From: Papaver somniferum
Taxonomy: Eukaryota; Streptophyta; Magnoliopsida; Ranunculales; Papaveraceae
DNA: 64,000 bases
NCBI RefSeq assembly: GCF_003573695.1
Contig: NC_039368.1
Location: forward strand, 13,396,360-13,460,359
Reading direction: 5' to 3'
Made by a program: the position numbers and the translations under genes. Position 1 is the first letter of the stretch, and every line of letters begins with the position of its first letter. Below, piece after piece: positions 1 through 9,404 of this stretch. The notes below the pieces were generated by a model that made no database searches, had not been told where the DNA came from, and saw only the letters and a list, made by a program, of their open reading frames with translations.

Positions 1-296
1 AATGCGTCTATACGCAAAGGTACCAAAGGGACAGGTAAAAGTGGTTTTCTCTTGGTCTTCTGGGGCAATAACGATCTGATTATAACCGGAGTAGCCATCT
101 AAGAAGCAATAGTGACTATGTCCAGCTAATCGCTCTAGCATTTGGTCGATAAAAAGAAGGGGAAAGTGATCCTTCCTTGTGACCTTGTTCAATTTCCTAT
201 AGTCAATACACACACGCCATCCCGTGGTCACTCGGGTTGAGATTAATTCATTATTATCATTCTGGACTACAGTGATACCTGATTTCTTGGGGACAA

Positions 297-1784
297 TGAT
301 AGACGCATTTATGTGTCTAATTTGTCCCAATTGTTTATATTGTTAGTGCTCGATTTTGTACTTATTTGGTTATTTTATGTCTTTGTAGGTGTTTTTGGAG
401 AAATAAGCTTTTGCGGCAAAATTGGCTAAAAAGTGGTTTTTGCGCTCGTGGGAGAAAATTACTATACGGACTCTCACTTTGGATAAGGGGTAACCTAATT
501 ACTAAGGGGCACCCAATTTCAGGGCATGTACTAAAGGGACACCGGAACTGGATAGGGGGAGGTCATCTTCAAAGTTTCAAAACTGGATTTTGGCGGGAAA
601 AAAGGCAGCAGCGTCAACAGTTTTGGATCAAGGATTTGAGCGACCTAGGAGGCGATTCAATGGTCAAATTTGGTACCCACGGACTCTACAAGACATAAGG
701 GACCTGTTAGAAGCGATTAGACCCATCTAATTGGGCTGGATAAGTCATAAAATCCACACAAAGTCAAGACAGTGCACACGGTTTCTGTTTAGGGTTTGAG
801 ATTTGTTTGAGAGATTTATGGGATATCTTGCGTGGGATATACATCAAAACAGATGGGTAAAAGTCCTAGAAGATATTTGAGACGAGAGAATAGCTAGAAA
901 CAGCCTGTAACGCAACAAGAAGAAGATTATTCTTCAAACAACCCGTAAAGAATAATGGAGATTTCCAAGGGGTTTGATCGAGTTTCAAGGGGATTTAAAG
1001 CCTATAAATAGTTGGTTTTATGTCAGAGAAGAGGGATGAAGAGTTTGGGGTCGATACAGAGCCAGGAGGAGCGAAGAAGAAGGAGTAGCAGCAATGTTCA
1101 CCTGCTGCTGCTGCTGCTGCCATTAAAAAGCTTCAAGAACACAAAGAACAGACTCTCCAGGACAATCTTATTTTCAGCATCTTCAGAACAGTCTTATTTT
1201 CAGCAGCTCAACAGCAGAAGAGAGGTGTCGCAGTTCGCTGCAGTTTTCTGCTGTCGTTCTTTTCTGGACGTGTTTTGTGAGTCTCAGAACTACTATTTTA
1301 TAACTTTTGACTCTTTTAATCACACTTTGAGCTTTGAATTAATATGTTGAGTGTGTGATTGATATGAATAGCTAAACCCCAATACTGGGATGATGGAGGA
1401 AACCATTCTTTATGCATGAGTAATTTTATTTAATTCTTTTATGACTATTTGCACTATTATGAATGGAATTATGATTTTTATTGATTATTTGTGATTTTGT
1501 CTGATGATGTATGCTTAATCCAGAGATTCTTGATGCATCATGCTTATGATTTACATATAATACTTACAAAATCTATTTTTGGCAAAGTAAGAGTCGGTAT
1601 TTGTTATCAATATAAGCTTTAATTGTCTAGAATTAATAATTGAATCGCATGAGTATAAGAATTGGTGAAATCCTGAGTCCTAGTATCTCTTGATCCTGTG
1701 ACAATTTTGTATATATTTTTGTTTTTAAATCTATTCAAGTCCGAGCATCGAATCCGTATTTACCGCAAATTTAAGACTACAACA
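297..1784 (+). mobile_element. Solo LTR of an Athila-like element nested in RT
   Basis: The segment starts TGATAGACGC and ends ACTACAACA, so it has the usual TG...CA ends. It is flanked by a perfect 5-bp target duplication, GACAA, at 292-296 and 1785-1789. Its start and its TTGT-rich first 100 bp resemble the LTRs at 5698-7413 (minus) and 29700-31354 (plus), so all three belong to one family. It lies in plus orientation, opposite to its host. A TATA box lies near 1001-1010 and a CTG run near 1103-1122. No internal region or second LTR is present, as expected after LTR-LTR recombination. Confidence 0.88.
1001..1010 (+). promoter_or_regulatory. TATA box of the solo LTR
   Basis: CCTATAAATA lies about 700 bp into the LTR, a usual place for the U3/R border of a plant LTR. 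No transcript evidence is available. Confidence 0.5.
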
Positions 1785-1874
1785 GACAACCTGAACAGGG
1801 CTAACCCACTTACTGTCTAAAATTGGGTAGATAATACCTGCATCTAACAACTTAAGCACCTCTTTTCGAACTAC

Positions 1875-3926
1875 CTATTTCATGTTAGGGTTCAGTCGAC
1901 GTTGCATCTCCCTAGAAGGTTTGGAGTCTTCCTCTAAATGAATCTGATGCATACACACAGTAGGACTTATACCCTTAATGTATGTTATAGTCCACCCCAA
2001 AGCTTCCTTATTGTCTCGAAGTACATTTACTAGCCTACTTTCCTGATCACTATCCAAATCGGAAGCTACAATCACAGGTAAAGTCTCAGATGGGCCTAAA
2101 AACACATACTTTAGAGTATCGGGTAGTGGTTTAAGGTCCAACTTTGGGGGCTCTTCTAAAGAAGGAATTAGGGTAGTCTCAGAAACTGGTAAAGGTTCGA
2201 ACCTAGGTTTCCATTTATCAATGTATAACACAGGGGTAGAATCTAATAGAGCATTCACCTGTTCAATAGTGCTATCGTCCTCAAAATCTAAACCAAAATG
2301 GGATAAACAACTTTCTAATGGGTCTTCAGAAAAAATGTTTGGTAATGACTCCTGAACTAAGGCTTCTATCATGTTCACCTCTTCAACACATGTGTCATCT
2401 ATCTCATGAAAAATGTTCATATCCATAGTCATATTACCAAAAGATAAACTCATCACACCATTTCGACAGTTAATGATCGCATTAGACGTAGCTAAAAATG
2501 GGCGACCTAAAATCACAGGTATCTGGTTCTCTGGGTCAGGGACAGGTTGGGTATCTAGGACCACGAAATCCACTGGATAAATAAACTTGTCGACCTCAAT
2601 AAGAACATCCTCGATAACACCTCGAGGGATTTTAACAGACCTATCAGCTAACTGCAGTGTCATCTGAGTAGGTTTCATTTCACCAAGTCCTAGTTGTAAG
2701 TATACATGGAATGGCAGTAAGTTCACACTGGCTCCTAAGTCAAGTAAAGATTTTTCTACCCGGAAGTTACCTATTGTGCAAACAATGGTAGGAGAACCTG
2801 GGTCTTTGTACTTTGGAGTTGTGGTGTTCTGAATGATTGAACTTACGTGACTAGCTAAAAAGGCTTTCTTATGGACGCTAAGTTTTCGCTTTCTCTTACA
2901 CATATCCTTAAGGAACTTGGCATAAGCAGGAATTTTCCTAATTGCATCTAATAAAGGAAGGTTTATGGTAACTTTCTTAAAAACCTCCATTATGTCATTA
3001 AAGTTCGATTCCTTCTTTGTTGGTACTAATAGCTGAGGAAATGGGGATCTAGGCACATAATCAGACCTCTCAGGGATTGAGTTGGCATCATCAGAAATTT
3101 TATCAGTTTCCTTAGCTAGTGGTCCTGAGGGGTGAACTACAGTATGTTCACTATCGGGCATGGTTACCTGATTGTATATTATTCTACCACTCCTAAGGGT
3201 TCTAATAGTATTCAATTGATTCGATGGTTTTGTACCTACTTCATGAACTCCTCTAGGATTGGGATTAGTCTGACTAGGGAACCTACCATTATCTCTCTCA
3301 CTTAAGGTCTTAGATATTTGGCCAACTTGAAGTTCTAAATTAGCAAGGCTCTGAGCATTATTTTGAAAATTCTGCTTGGTTTCCTGTTGAAAACTAACAT
3401 GGCTTTGTACTAACATTTCCTGAGTTTTTGCTAACATCTTAATAGATTCCTCTAAGCTAGTAGTTTTATTTTCTGGGCCTGATGTATTCCTAGTGTAGCC
3501 AAAACCTGGGGGAGCATTAGAATTATTATACTGACCCTGACTCTGGCCCTTAGACCATGAAAAGTTCGGATAGTTCCTCCAACCAGGATTATAGGTTTCT
3601 GAATATGGGTCAAACTTCTGACGATTATCAAACCTAGTGTTATTATATAGAGCATTGGCTTGCTCTTCATTATTCTGTCCTTCCCAAAAAGGATCCAATC
3701 CACCACTAGTGTTACCCACTTCTAAAGCTTCTAACCTTTTCGCTATAGCAGCAATTTTGGCATCTGATTCATAGCCTCCTTCTACCCTATTAACGTTTCC
3801 TCTGCCGAGAAGAATTGTTTTCTGGAGTCCCCTACTACTTTCCCATTGTTGGGTCTTTTCGGCGACTTCATGCAAATATGTCATCGCGTCATCAACTGTT
3901 TGGTTCTCAAATCCACCAGTATACAT
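1875..3926 (-). CDS. Gag C-terminus and aspartic protease of the Athila-like element
   Basis: Open frame of 683 codons. Residues 1-35 finish the gag core (YTGGFENQTVDDAMTYLHEV). Residues about 100-150 are a polar Asn/Gly/Tyr-rich tail with the NPGWRNYPNFSW motif, typical of Athila gag, in place of a zinc knuckle. A coiled-coil-like Gln-rich stretch follows at about 155-210. The retropepsin core is at about 375-480: LDLGASVNLLP holds the active-site region (D-L-G where many proteases have D-T/S-G) and VILGRPFLAT is the C-terminal motif. The tail leads toward RT and ends at a TAG within the conserved NPNMK..VV segment. The true start is not here: the frame is the continuation of the gag at 4019-4642 after a frameshift. 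Confidence 0.85.
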   Translation of the reverse strand: MYTGGFENQTVDDAMTYLHEVAEKTQQWESSRGLQKTILLGRGNVNRVEGGYESDAKIAAIAKRLEALEVGNTSGGLDPFWEGQNNEEQANALYNNTRFDNRQKFDPYSETYNPGWRNYPNFSWSKGQSQGQYNNSNAPPGFGYTRNTSGPENKTTSLEESIKMLAKTQEMLVQSHVSFQQETKQNFQNNAQSLANLELQVGQISKTLSERDNGRFPSQTNPNPRGVHEVGTKPSNQLNTIRTLRSGRIIYNQVTMPDSEHTVVHPSGPLAKETDKISDDANSIPERSDYVPRSPFPQLLVPTKKESNFNDIMEVFKKVTINLPLLDAIRKIPAYAKFLKDMCKRKRKLSVHKKAFLASHVSSIIQNTTTPKYKDPGSPTIVCTIGNFRVEKSLLDLGASVNLLPFHVYLQLGLGEMKPTQMTLQLADRSVKIPRGVIEDVLIEVDKFIYPVDFVVLDTQPVPDPENQIPVILGRPFLATSNAIINCRNGVMSLSFGNMTMDMNIFHEIDDTCVEEVNMIEALVQESLPNIFSEDPLESCLSHFGLDFEDDSTIEQVNALLDSTPVLYIDKWKPRFEPLPVSETTLIPSLEEPPKLDLKPLPDTLKYVFLGPSETLPVIVASDLDSDQESRLVNVLRDNKEALGWTITYIKGISPTVCMHQIHLEEDSKPSREMQRRLNPNMK

Positions 3927-4018
3927 AGATTCTACTGTGGTTGTGGTGGGATAATTTAAACCCTCATAAAGGATCTGAACTAACCTAACCTTCTCTAAAC
4001 CATAATGAGTACATTGGG

Positions 4019-4642
4019 CTAATAAATCATTGAAAACCTTTCCAAATACCTATACAAAGTTTCTCCCTCCTGTTGAGAACACGTGCAGATTTGCGTCCTA
4101 ATAGACGATGATTTGTGCCTAGGGAAAAACTTGTTCAAAAAGGCAGATGTAAGTTGTTCATACGTTTCGATTGACCCGGAAGCCAAACTATATAGCCACG
4201 ATTTAGCTTTATCTTTCAGGGAAAAGGGGAATAACCTAAGTTTCAAAGCATCATCATCTAGGTTTCTAATCCTGAGGGTACTACAAATTTCCTCAAAGTC
4301 CCTAACATGGAAATAGGGGTTTTCATTTTCTTTCCCTAAAAAGATTGGGAGCAGCTGTAAGGTCCCAGGTTTAAGTTCATAAGTTTCTTCCGTCTCAGCT
4401 AACCTGATACATGAGGGGCGAGTAGTCCTAATTGGATTCAACAAAGCTTTCAAAGTTGTCATTTCTGGCGTTATCTCCTCAGTCAAAGGACGTTCAAAAA
4501 CAGACTCTTCAAAAGTCGGATTCTCTAGATTAAGGTAATCGAGACGCTTCGAACTACTAGGTTTCTCTTTAACAAATCTACCTAGTGCGTCTCTTTTACG
4601 TTCAGGCATACAATAGAATTTTCTAAATTGGAAGGTAAGCAA
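4019..4642 (-). CDS. Gag N-terminal part of the Athila-like element
   Basis: Open frame of 207 codons; the likelier start is the internal Met at 4609 (MPERKRDALGRF). It carries the plant gypsy gag core: LKPGTLQLLPIFLGKENENPYFHVRDFEEIC, then LKLRLFPFSLKDKAKSWL and FLNKFFPRHKSSSIRTQI. Gag is the structural protein that packages element RNA into particles. The frame ends early after YRYLERF. The expected continuation (NDLLAQCTHYG and onward to 3926) is present in another frame, so a 1-base indel in a T-run near 4020-4035 split the protein. Confidence 0.85.
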   Translation of the reverse strand: MLTFQFRKFYCMPERKRDALGRFVKEKPSSSKRLDYLNLENPTFEESVFERPLTEEITPEMTTLKALLNPIRTTRPSCIRLAETEETYELKPGTLQLLPIFLGKENENPYFHVRDFEEICSTLRIRNLDDDALKLRLFPFSLKDKAKSWLYSLASGSIETYEQLTSAFLNKFFPRHKSSSIRTQICTCSQQEGETLYRYLERFSMIY

Positions 4643-5670
4643 ACACAGATCAAGGCCGACTCAACCAAATCAAAACTATTGATTTCTAGCAAACAAAAAG
4701 CATGATGACTCCACTTAGATTGTTTCTAGACCATCTTTTAATCCTTCGAACGGGAATTCGTTACAATTAAGAAAACCCCTCTGGAATCAATCCGAGTTAA
4801 AGTAAGTTGAATAGAGGCGAGGGAAGCTCGGTGGAGCTTTGATACCCAATTCCTCAACGGTATTACAAGGCGGCGCAGTCACGCATTCAACTTACAGAAA
4901 CCGTCAAGAGCTTCTAAGTATGCTTAAAAGAGTAACCAATATTTTTTGAATGACTTTCCTGTTAAGCTCGTTACCCTATCGGTCTCTTTCTAGTCAAAAT
5001 TTTAGGCTTAGGTTCGCGTAGGTTATGTGTTCCTAAAGCGGGCAAGAAGAGAACGGTGATGAAATCCGAACCCTTATCTTGTATGGCCAGGCCTTGCCCT
5101 TTACTAGAAAAATAAATGTCTGTATTCAGTCCTCAACATATATGCATACGAAGGAGTCCAGTAACTCGTTGACTGGGGATTCGCGAGTGTTTAGAATCTT
5201 ACCTCCCGTTCCAGACGGGGGATGAATCGGTTGTAGTCGACTCGGGCCACTGACTCCGATGTCAAGTGTACGAACCCAAGGTGCAGAGACAATATCGTAA
5301 TTGTCCTCCTTCTCTGCAAACAATTTATATTTAAAGTACCCTTCCGTAGGGTAATAAAAAAAATAATGTCCCAAAGTCCAAAGTTCCAAAAAGAAAAGAA
5401 AAATTACAAAAATAAAAAACCCTAATACAGTTTTTTTTTAAAGAAAATAAACAAACCCTAAACTAAAATTGTCTAAAATAAAATTGTCTTCTTTTCTGTT
5501 CTTTTTGCTTTAATCTTTATCTCCAAGTCTTTATGAAATCACCAAACTCTTTGGCTCAATTTTCTTTATGATCCAGAACCTGTAGACACAAGATAAATAC
5601 CCAAAAACATAAAAAAGAACAAAAATAATAAAAAAATAAAAATAAAACAAATCTAAAACCTTAAAAACAA
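4643..5670 (-). other. Untranslated leader of the Athila-like element
   Basis: This stretch between the primer-binding site and gag has no long frame of its own. The part at 5150-5390 matches the leader copy at 31620-31854: both contain CCCTACGGAAGGGTA, TTGTTTGCAGAGAAGGA and CGGGAGGTAAG. Long leaders are usual in Athila elements. An open frame of 87 codons at 5126-5389 has no recognisable domain and I do not count it as a gene. Confidence 0.7.
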
Positions 5671-5689
5671 GTCCGCGTCGGCGGCGCCA
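5671..5689 (-). other. Primer-binding site of the Athila-like element
   Basis: On the minus strand the sequence is TGGCGCCGCCGACGCGGAC, 8 bases after the 5' LTR. It begins with the TGGCGCCG seen in plant gypsy elements primed by tRNA; the remainder differs from the usual tRNA-Asp complement. The identical motif recurs at 31363 behind the related LTR. Confidence 0.75.
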
Positions 5690-5697
5690 AAAATTGA

Positions 5698-7413
5698 TGT
5701 GATTTGTAGATAGTGGTAAAAGTGGTTCGATTCTCAGACTTGCGAAGGATATTAATTAGACTTAAATTCTAATATTAAAATAGAAAACTCACTAAAAATT
5801 ATAGCAAACTCAATCAAAGTTGATATCAATATTAAAAGAAACACTGAGGCTAAGATTCCACTATTTTCCAAGTTCAAAGTGATTTAATCCAATATTTATA
5901 TTCATGCAATTTTTTTCGTTCAATTTGATTCTAAACTATTGCAACAAGTAGATTCTCAAAATAACAAGTGTAAATCCGAAGCATAGAACATCAAAAACCT
6001 AGGTCCAAGCATGCTCTATCAAAAGAAGTAACAATTGCTTAACAAGATTCATTCAAACAATTTTCACTCAAGGAAAAACAATCATAAAAAGAATTGCGGT
6101 AAATAAATCAAATAATAATATACCACTTTTTGTTGGAAAAATAGCTTCCTCTATCGCCTCAGTAATGGGGTTTAGCTCCTCATATTAACCATGTTCTCAA
6201 CTTATGTTTTTATAGCTCAAAAGTGTACAAGGAGGTGAAAAAGTGATAACACAGCCGATTCGCAACACTGTCAAGGTGTTGCAGAATCTCTGTTACAAAG
6301 AGGAAACAGTAGCTAAAGACCTAATGCAATTACTATTGATAAACGATAGATGGGTTCTGCTGTTGAATATCGACAGTGTTCTGCGACAGATACTTGTGCG
6401 TCAATGTTCTTCGTGTTCTTCCTCTTCAGCAGCAGCAGCAGAATAAGGTATTTTTCCTGCAACTCGATCTATGGAGCTTTGTGGTGTTCTAAACTTCTCC
6501 TAAGGTTTTCGTCCCTCTTCTATGAGCTATCCCAACTCCTTTTATAGCCCACAGGTCGATTTAATCTCCAAGAAATCTCCTTTTTCTTTTTGCCAAAGTT
6601 ACGGGTTTAATATATTCTTTCCATATCCTCATACACGTCTTCAAACACTCCATGTTTTGCTTCTCACGCGTCTTCCAAGTATAATCCAACGTCCCAGACT
6701 ATCTCAAAGATAGTCTAAACTTCAATAGAGAATCCTATTTCCTTATCTTCCTGACAGTTTCCATATATCAACCAAAATCCCATGAAAAACTTCACCTCCC
6801 TGTTTTAGATAACTCGATGATTTCCTCCTCTATTTTCGAATATAGAGGGATTACCATCCATGTTTTTATGAATCTAGTGAATCCCAACAAATATCCACGT
6901 CAAACTCCGACTAAATCTGCTCCTAGTCATCAACAGAACTTCGATAAACTTCCACCTCCTCTGTTTCACTCCAACACAGTTGTCCAGCCCAAAATACTCG
7001 ATCTAAACACACACACCAACCCTGTCAGGCTCTAACAGGTCCATTCCAACGAAAATAAGCCATTGAATCTCCATAAAAATCGCTCAAAACTCCAACCCTA
7101 AATCTGCCTGCGTCTGCACTATTTTCCCGCCAATTTGAAATTTGAGTTTGGGAAGAAAGGTGGTCGCCCCCTATCAAGAGTAGGGGTGCCTTTAGCAGCT
7201 GCCTTAAGGGGTGTCCTGGGGGTGCCCCTTATCCAAACCGGGGGTCCAAATAGCAAGTGTCCTCCGGGTGCTTTCAGACAACTTTTCGAGCCAATTTTTT
7301 CCAAAAATGTTTATTGGCCAAAAATACCTACAAATGAATAAAACACCATAATAAGTACAAAAATGAGCCCTAGCAAGATAATCGAGACAAATAAGACAAA
7401 AAAGTGTCTATCA
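5698..7413 (-). repeat. 5' LTR of the Athila-like element
   Basis: On the minus strand it starts TGATAGACAC at 7413 and ends ...AAATCACA at 5698, directly before TCAATTTTTGGCGCC. It is 1,716 bp. A TATA box (CTATAAAAGG, minus) lies at 6537-6546 and a CAG run near 6430. The sequence right of 7413 is Tat-type LTR. The target duplication cannot be checked because the 3' LTR is outside the window; the right flank is CGAGA. Confidence 0.85.
6537..6546 (-). promoter_or_regulatory. TATA box of the Athila-like 5' LTR
   Basis: CTATAAAAGG on the minus strand, about 870 bp into the LTR, would drive the element RNA toward gag. Confidence 0.5.
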
Positions 7414-8408
7414 CGAGACTAGTAAAATTGATTCAACTATCAATGTTTAATAATCCATTAATTGAGCAATATTTGCTTAAGCGAGCAATATTCACTTGGA
7501 CGAGCAATATTTTCTCAGACTATTGATATTCATCATGTTGATTCAATTACCTACGTTCATTCGAGAATTATACATATGTCGCAGCAGACATGTTTAATCC
7601 ATGAATCATATAGAATTCGTCAATCATGCTCGAGTCAACAATTCTTAGACTCATCGTTTAATGAAGTCAACAACTGACTAATTAAATATACGCCTGCCTT
7701 GCAGACTCCATAATCATGAGACGTCAGTCATGTCACATGGGGGGATATTAATTAGGGTTTTGGTCTGGTGGCCTACGACACGTGTGTTCATCTACGATGG
7801 GAAATATGAGTAAGTCGTGCAAGCATTTGATGGAGTTAGAAAAGTAGTGGGTGGACAATCAACCAAGTCTCTGCACGACCTGGAACTGGTTTAGCCACGA
7901 TTTCTCACTTTCCCACTCTTTCACTCGAGAAACCGTCACACTTACTGGAGATCAATGTGTCTACATTCTGGCAATAAAAATAAGTCTCTGAATTCATGAT
8001 TGAGGACAAGATAGATAACATTCGTCTAAACCAAGAATTCTCAGTAACTCTCAACAGAGCAGAATTCACTCAACCATTTAGAATTTATTTTTCATCTAAA
8101 TCCAGCAATTCATGAAACTTGCATAAACCTACAACACATTAAGAATCCTTGATTACCATTGATCTCACACACTTCTCATATTCCCTTTTACAGATCGACC
8201 CTCTTCCCTCTTTGTGACCGAATTGACTCTGGAACGGCCATTTCTTTGTTTAGGCCGGAGTCCTACACATTGATCTTTCGAATTCAAAGCACTCCCCATG
8301 CAGTGCATCTGTTTGAGGTTAAGAAGTTTGCTCGGTCGAGGAGTCCCCATCCGCGCGGTCGTCTCTTCATTTCCTAAAAAACCAGCAAATTATTTTTCCC
8401 CATCAACA
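7414..8408 (+). mobile_element. Truncated Tat-type LTR
   Basis: This is a diverged copy, in opposite orientation, of the first kilobase of the LTRs at 20187-22864 and 31855-37945. Shared blocks include the Ser/Asp-like GAGCAATATT repeats (7465-7515), the GGATATTAATTAGGGTTTTGGTCTGG block (7744-7770), the GAGATCAATG block and the GGTCGTCTC..TTTTTCCCCATC end (8360-8408). The LTR 3' end lies near 8408. Its left part was cut off by the Athila-like insertion at 7413. Confidence 0.75.
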
Positions 8409-8410
8409 TC

Positions 8411-9400
8411 TGGGAAAGTAAACACATATAAACTCGAAAACTCTAAAAAATATTCTCAAATATTTCGATTTGGGATCTTAGCTTGAGTATCAAGGAATAT
8501 CTTTGAATAATATATAAGTAATATTTTAGCACATGTTCAGTTGCTCATATGTCGACATCTTGAGCTTTCCTAAATAGCAAATCATATTCCAATGTTCACA
8601 CAAACCCTAAAGCATATATGAAACCGGAAATACATTTTTCTATTAGGGACCGGCCTTGCAAGAGATCCCCAATATGGATCGGTCCTTCTATAGATCCCTA
8701 AAGTAGGTATCAGTCCTATTATAAATCCCCAATAGGGATCCGTCCTGCTGTAGATCCCTAATAGGAATCGGACCACCAAATCCCTTTGATTCCTTTCAAC
8801 TACGAAAACAATTTTCGCAAGTGTACTTCCTTAAACTCAGGAAGTTAAACATAATTTCTAGGCATGGAATCAATCTAAACTTCAGTACAAATCTAAAGAC
8901 AAGTTAGGAAAATAGTGTTTATGTCGTAAGTACGAAGTTCAAAAGATAACGTGATACTTCGTAATTCAATATACCAAAGTCGTAATATAACTTGTATATT
9001 CTTCCTTGACACTTTGATCATAATGAAATGATAAATTCATTAATATTAGAGATTCATACATACATATATATATATATATAACTTTGCATGTTATATTTTG
9101 AATATAAACGACTTGAAAGAAACGTAGATAGAAATGAAAACAAGTAAAGTCTTGTATTACTAACCTCCAACAGAAGGATAACATGTTCGTTGATGTCAAT
9201 ACGTCTTCAAGTTCTTCAGAGTAACACGAGTTTGTCTCAATATTTCTATACTTCTTAGTCTAACTTAACGAAGTTGAATCTAGTAATTTAATCAAGCGAT
9301 TCAAGTTTTGGAACTAAAATATGACAAGCAAACTTGACATAACAACGTTTGTGGGTTCAAACGAGCAATGCTTTAACAGATAGAAAAAAGGTGCGAATGG
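8411..9400. other. Unassigned stretch with a minisatellite
   Basis: No gene is visible. It holds the 30-bp tandem array at 8641-8776 and a TA dinucleotide run at about 9064-9082. The text at 9140-9330 looks like the leader or LTR edge of a copia-type element read on the minus strand, but I found no second copy in the window to confirm it. Confidence 0.4.
8641..8776. repeat. 30-bp tandem repeat, about 4.5 copies
   Basis: Units of about 30 bp centred on GATCCCTAATAGGGATCGGTCC follow each other with substitutions (GATCCCCAATATGGATCGG, GATCCCTAAAGTAGGTATC, AATCCCCAATAGGGATCCG, GATCCCTAATAGGAATCGG). The core CCCTAATAGGG is itself near-palindromic. On the minus strand it translates to a repeated RTDPYWG-like decapeptide, which I take as incidental. 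Confidence 0.8.
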
Positions 9401-9404
9401 AAGT

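Larger units (their letters stand above)
1..1874 (-). pseudogene. Reverse transcriptase of the Athila-like element, interrupted
   Basis: Two coding blocks on the minus strand, 1785-1874 and 1-296, form the N-terminal half of a Ty3/gypsy RT. The first gives VVRKEVLKLLDAGIIYP and SKWVSPVQVV; the second resumes with PKKSGITVVQN, then WRVCIDYRKLNK and FLDGYSGYNQI. Between them lies a 1,488-bp solo LTR, and the reading frame is in register on both sides of it. A TAG at 1875-1877 separates this block from the upstream gag-protease frame. The YVDD region and RNase H would lie left of position 1. This RT family copies the element RNA to DNA; this copy cannot give an intact product. Confidence 0.8.
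1..7413 (-). mobile_element. Athila-like Ty3/gypsy retrotransposon, 5' part
   Basis: Read on the minus strand this is 5' LTR (5698-7413), primer-binding site (5671-5689), long leader, gag, protease and the start of reverse transcriptase; the rest lies beyond the left edge of the window. The lineage call rests on the gag type without a CCHC knuckle, the GASVNLLP protease motif, LTRs of about 1.7 kb and a primer-binding site starting TGGCGCCG. It cannot be autonomous as it stands: gag is frameshifted near 4020, there is an in-frame stop at 1875-1877, and a solo LTR interrupts the RT. It was inserted into an older Tat-type LTR that continues to its right. Confidence 0.85.

Noticed and set aside
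1012..1350. 112-codon frame with a Leu run from CTG repeats
   Set aside because: Lies inside the solo LTR; the Leu run reflects the CTG repeat, and the related LTRs do not keep the frame.
5126..5389. 87-codon frame in the Athila leader
   Set aside because: Part of the leader is shared with 31620-31854, where the frame is not kept, so it is not a conserved protein.
8641..8776. CRISPR-like array
   Set aside because: Units are contiguous with no unique spacers; this is plant nuclear DNA and an ordinary minisatellite.
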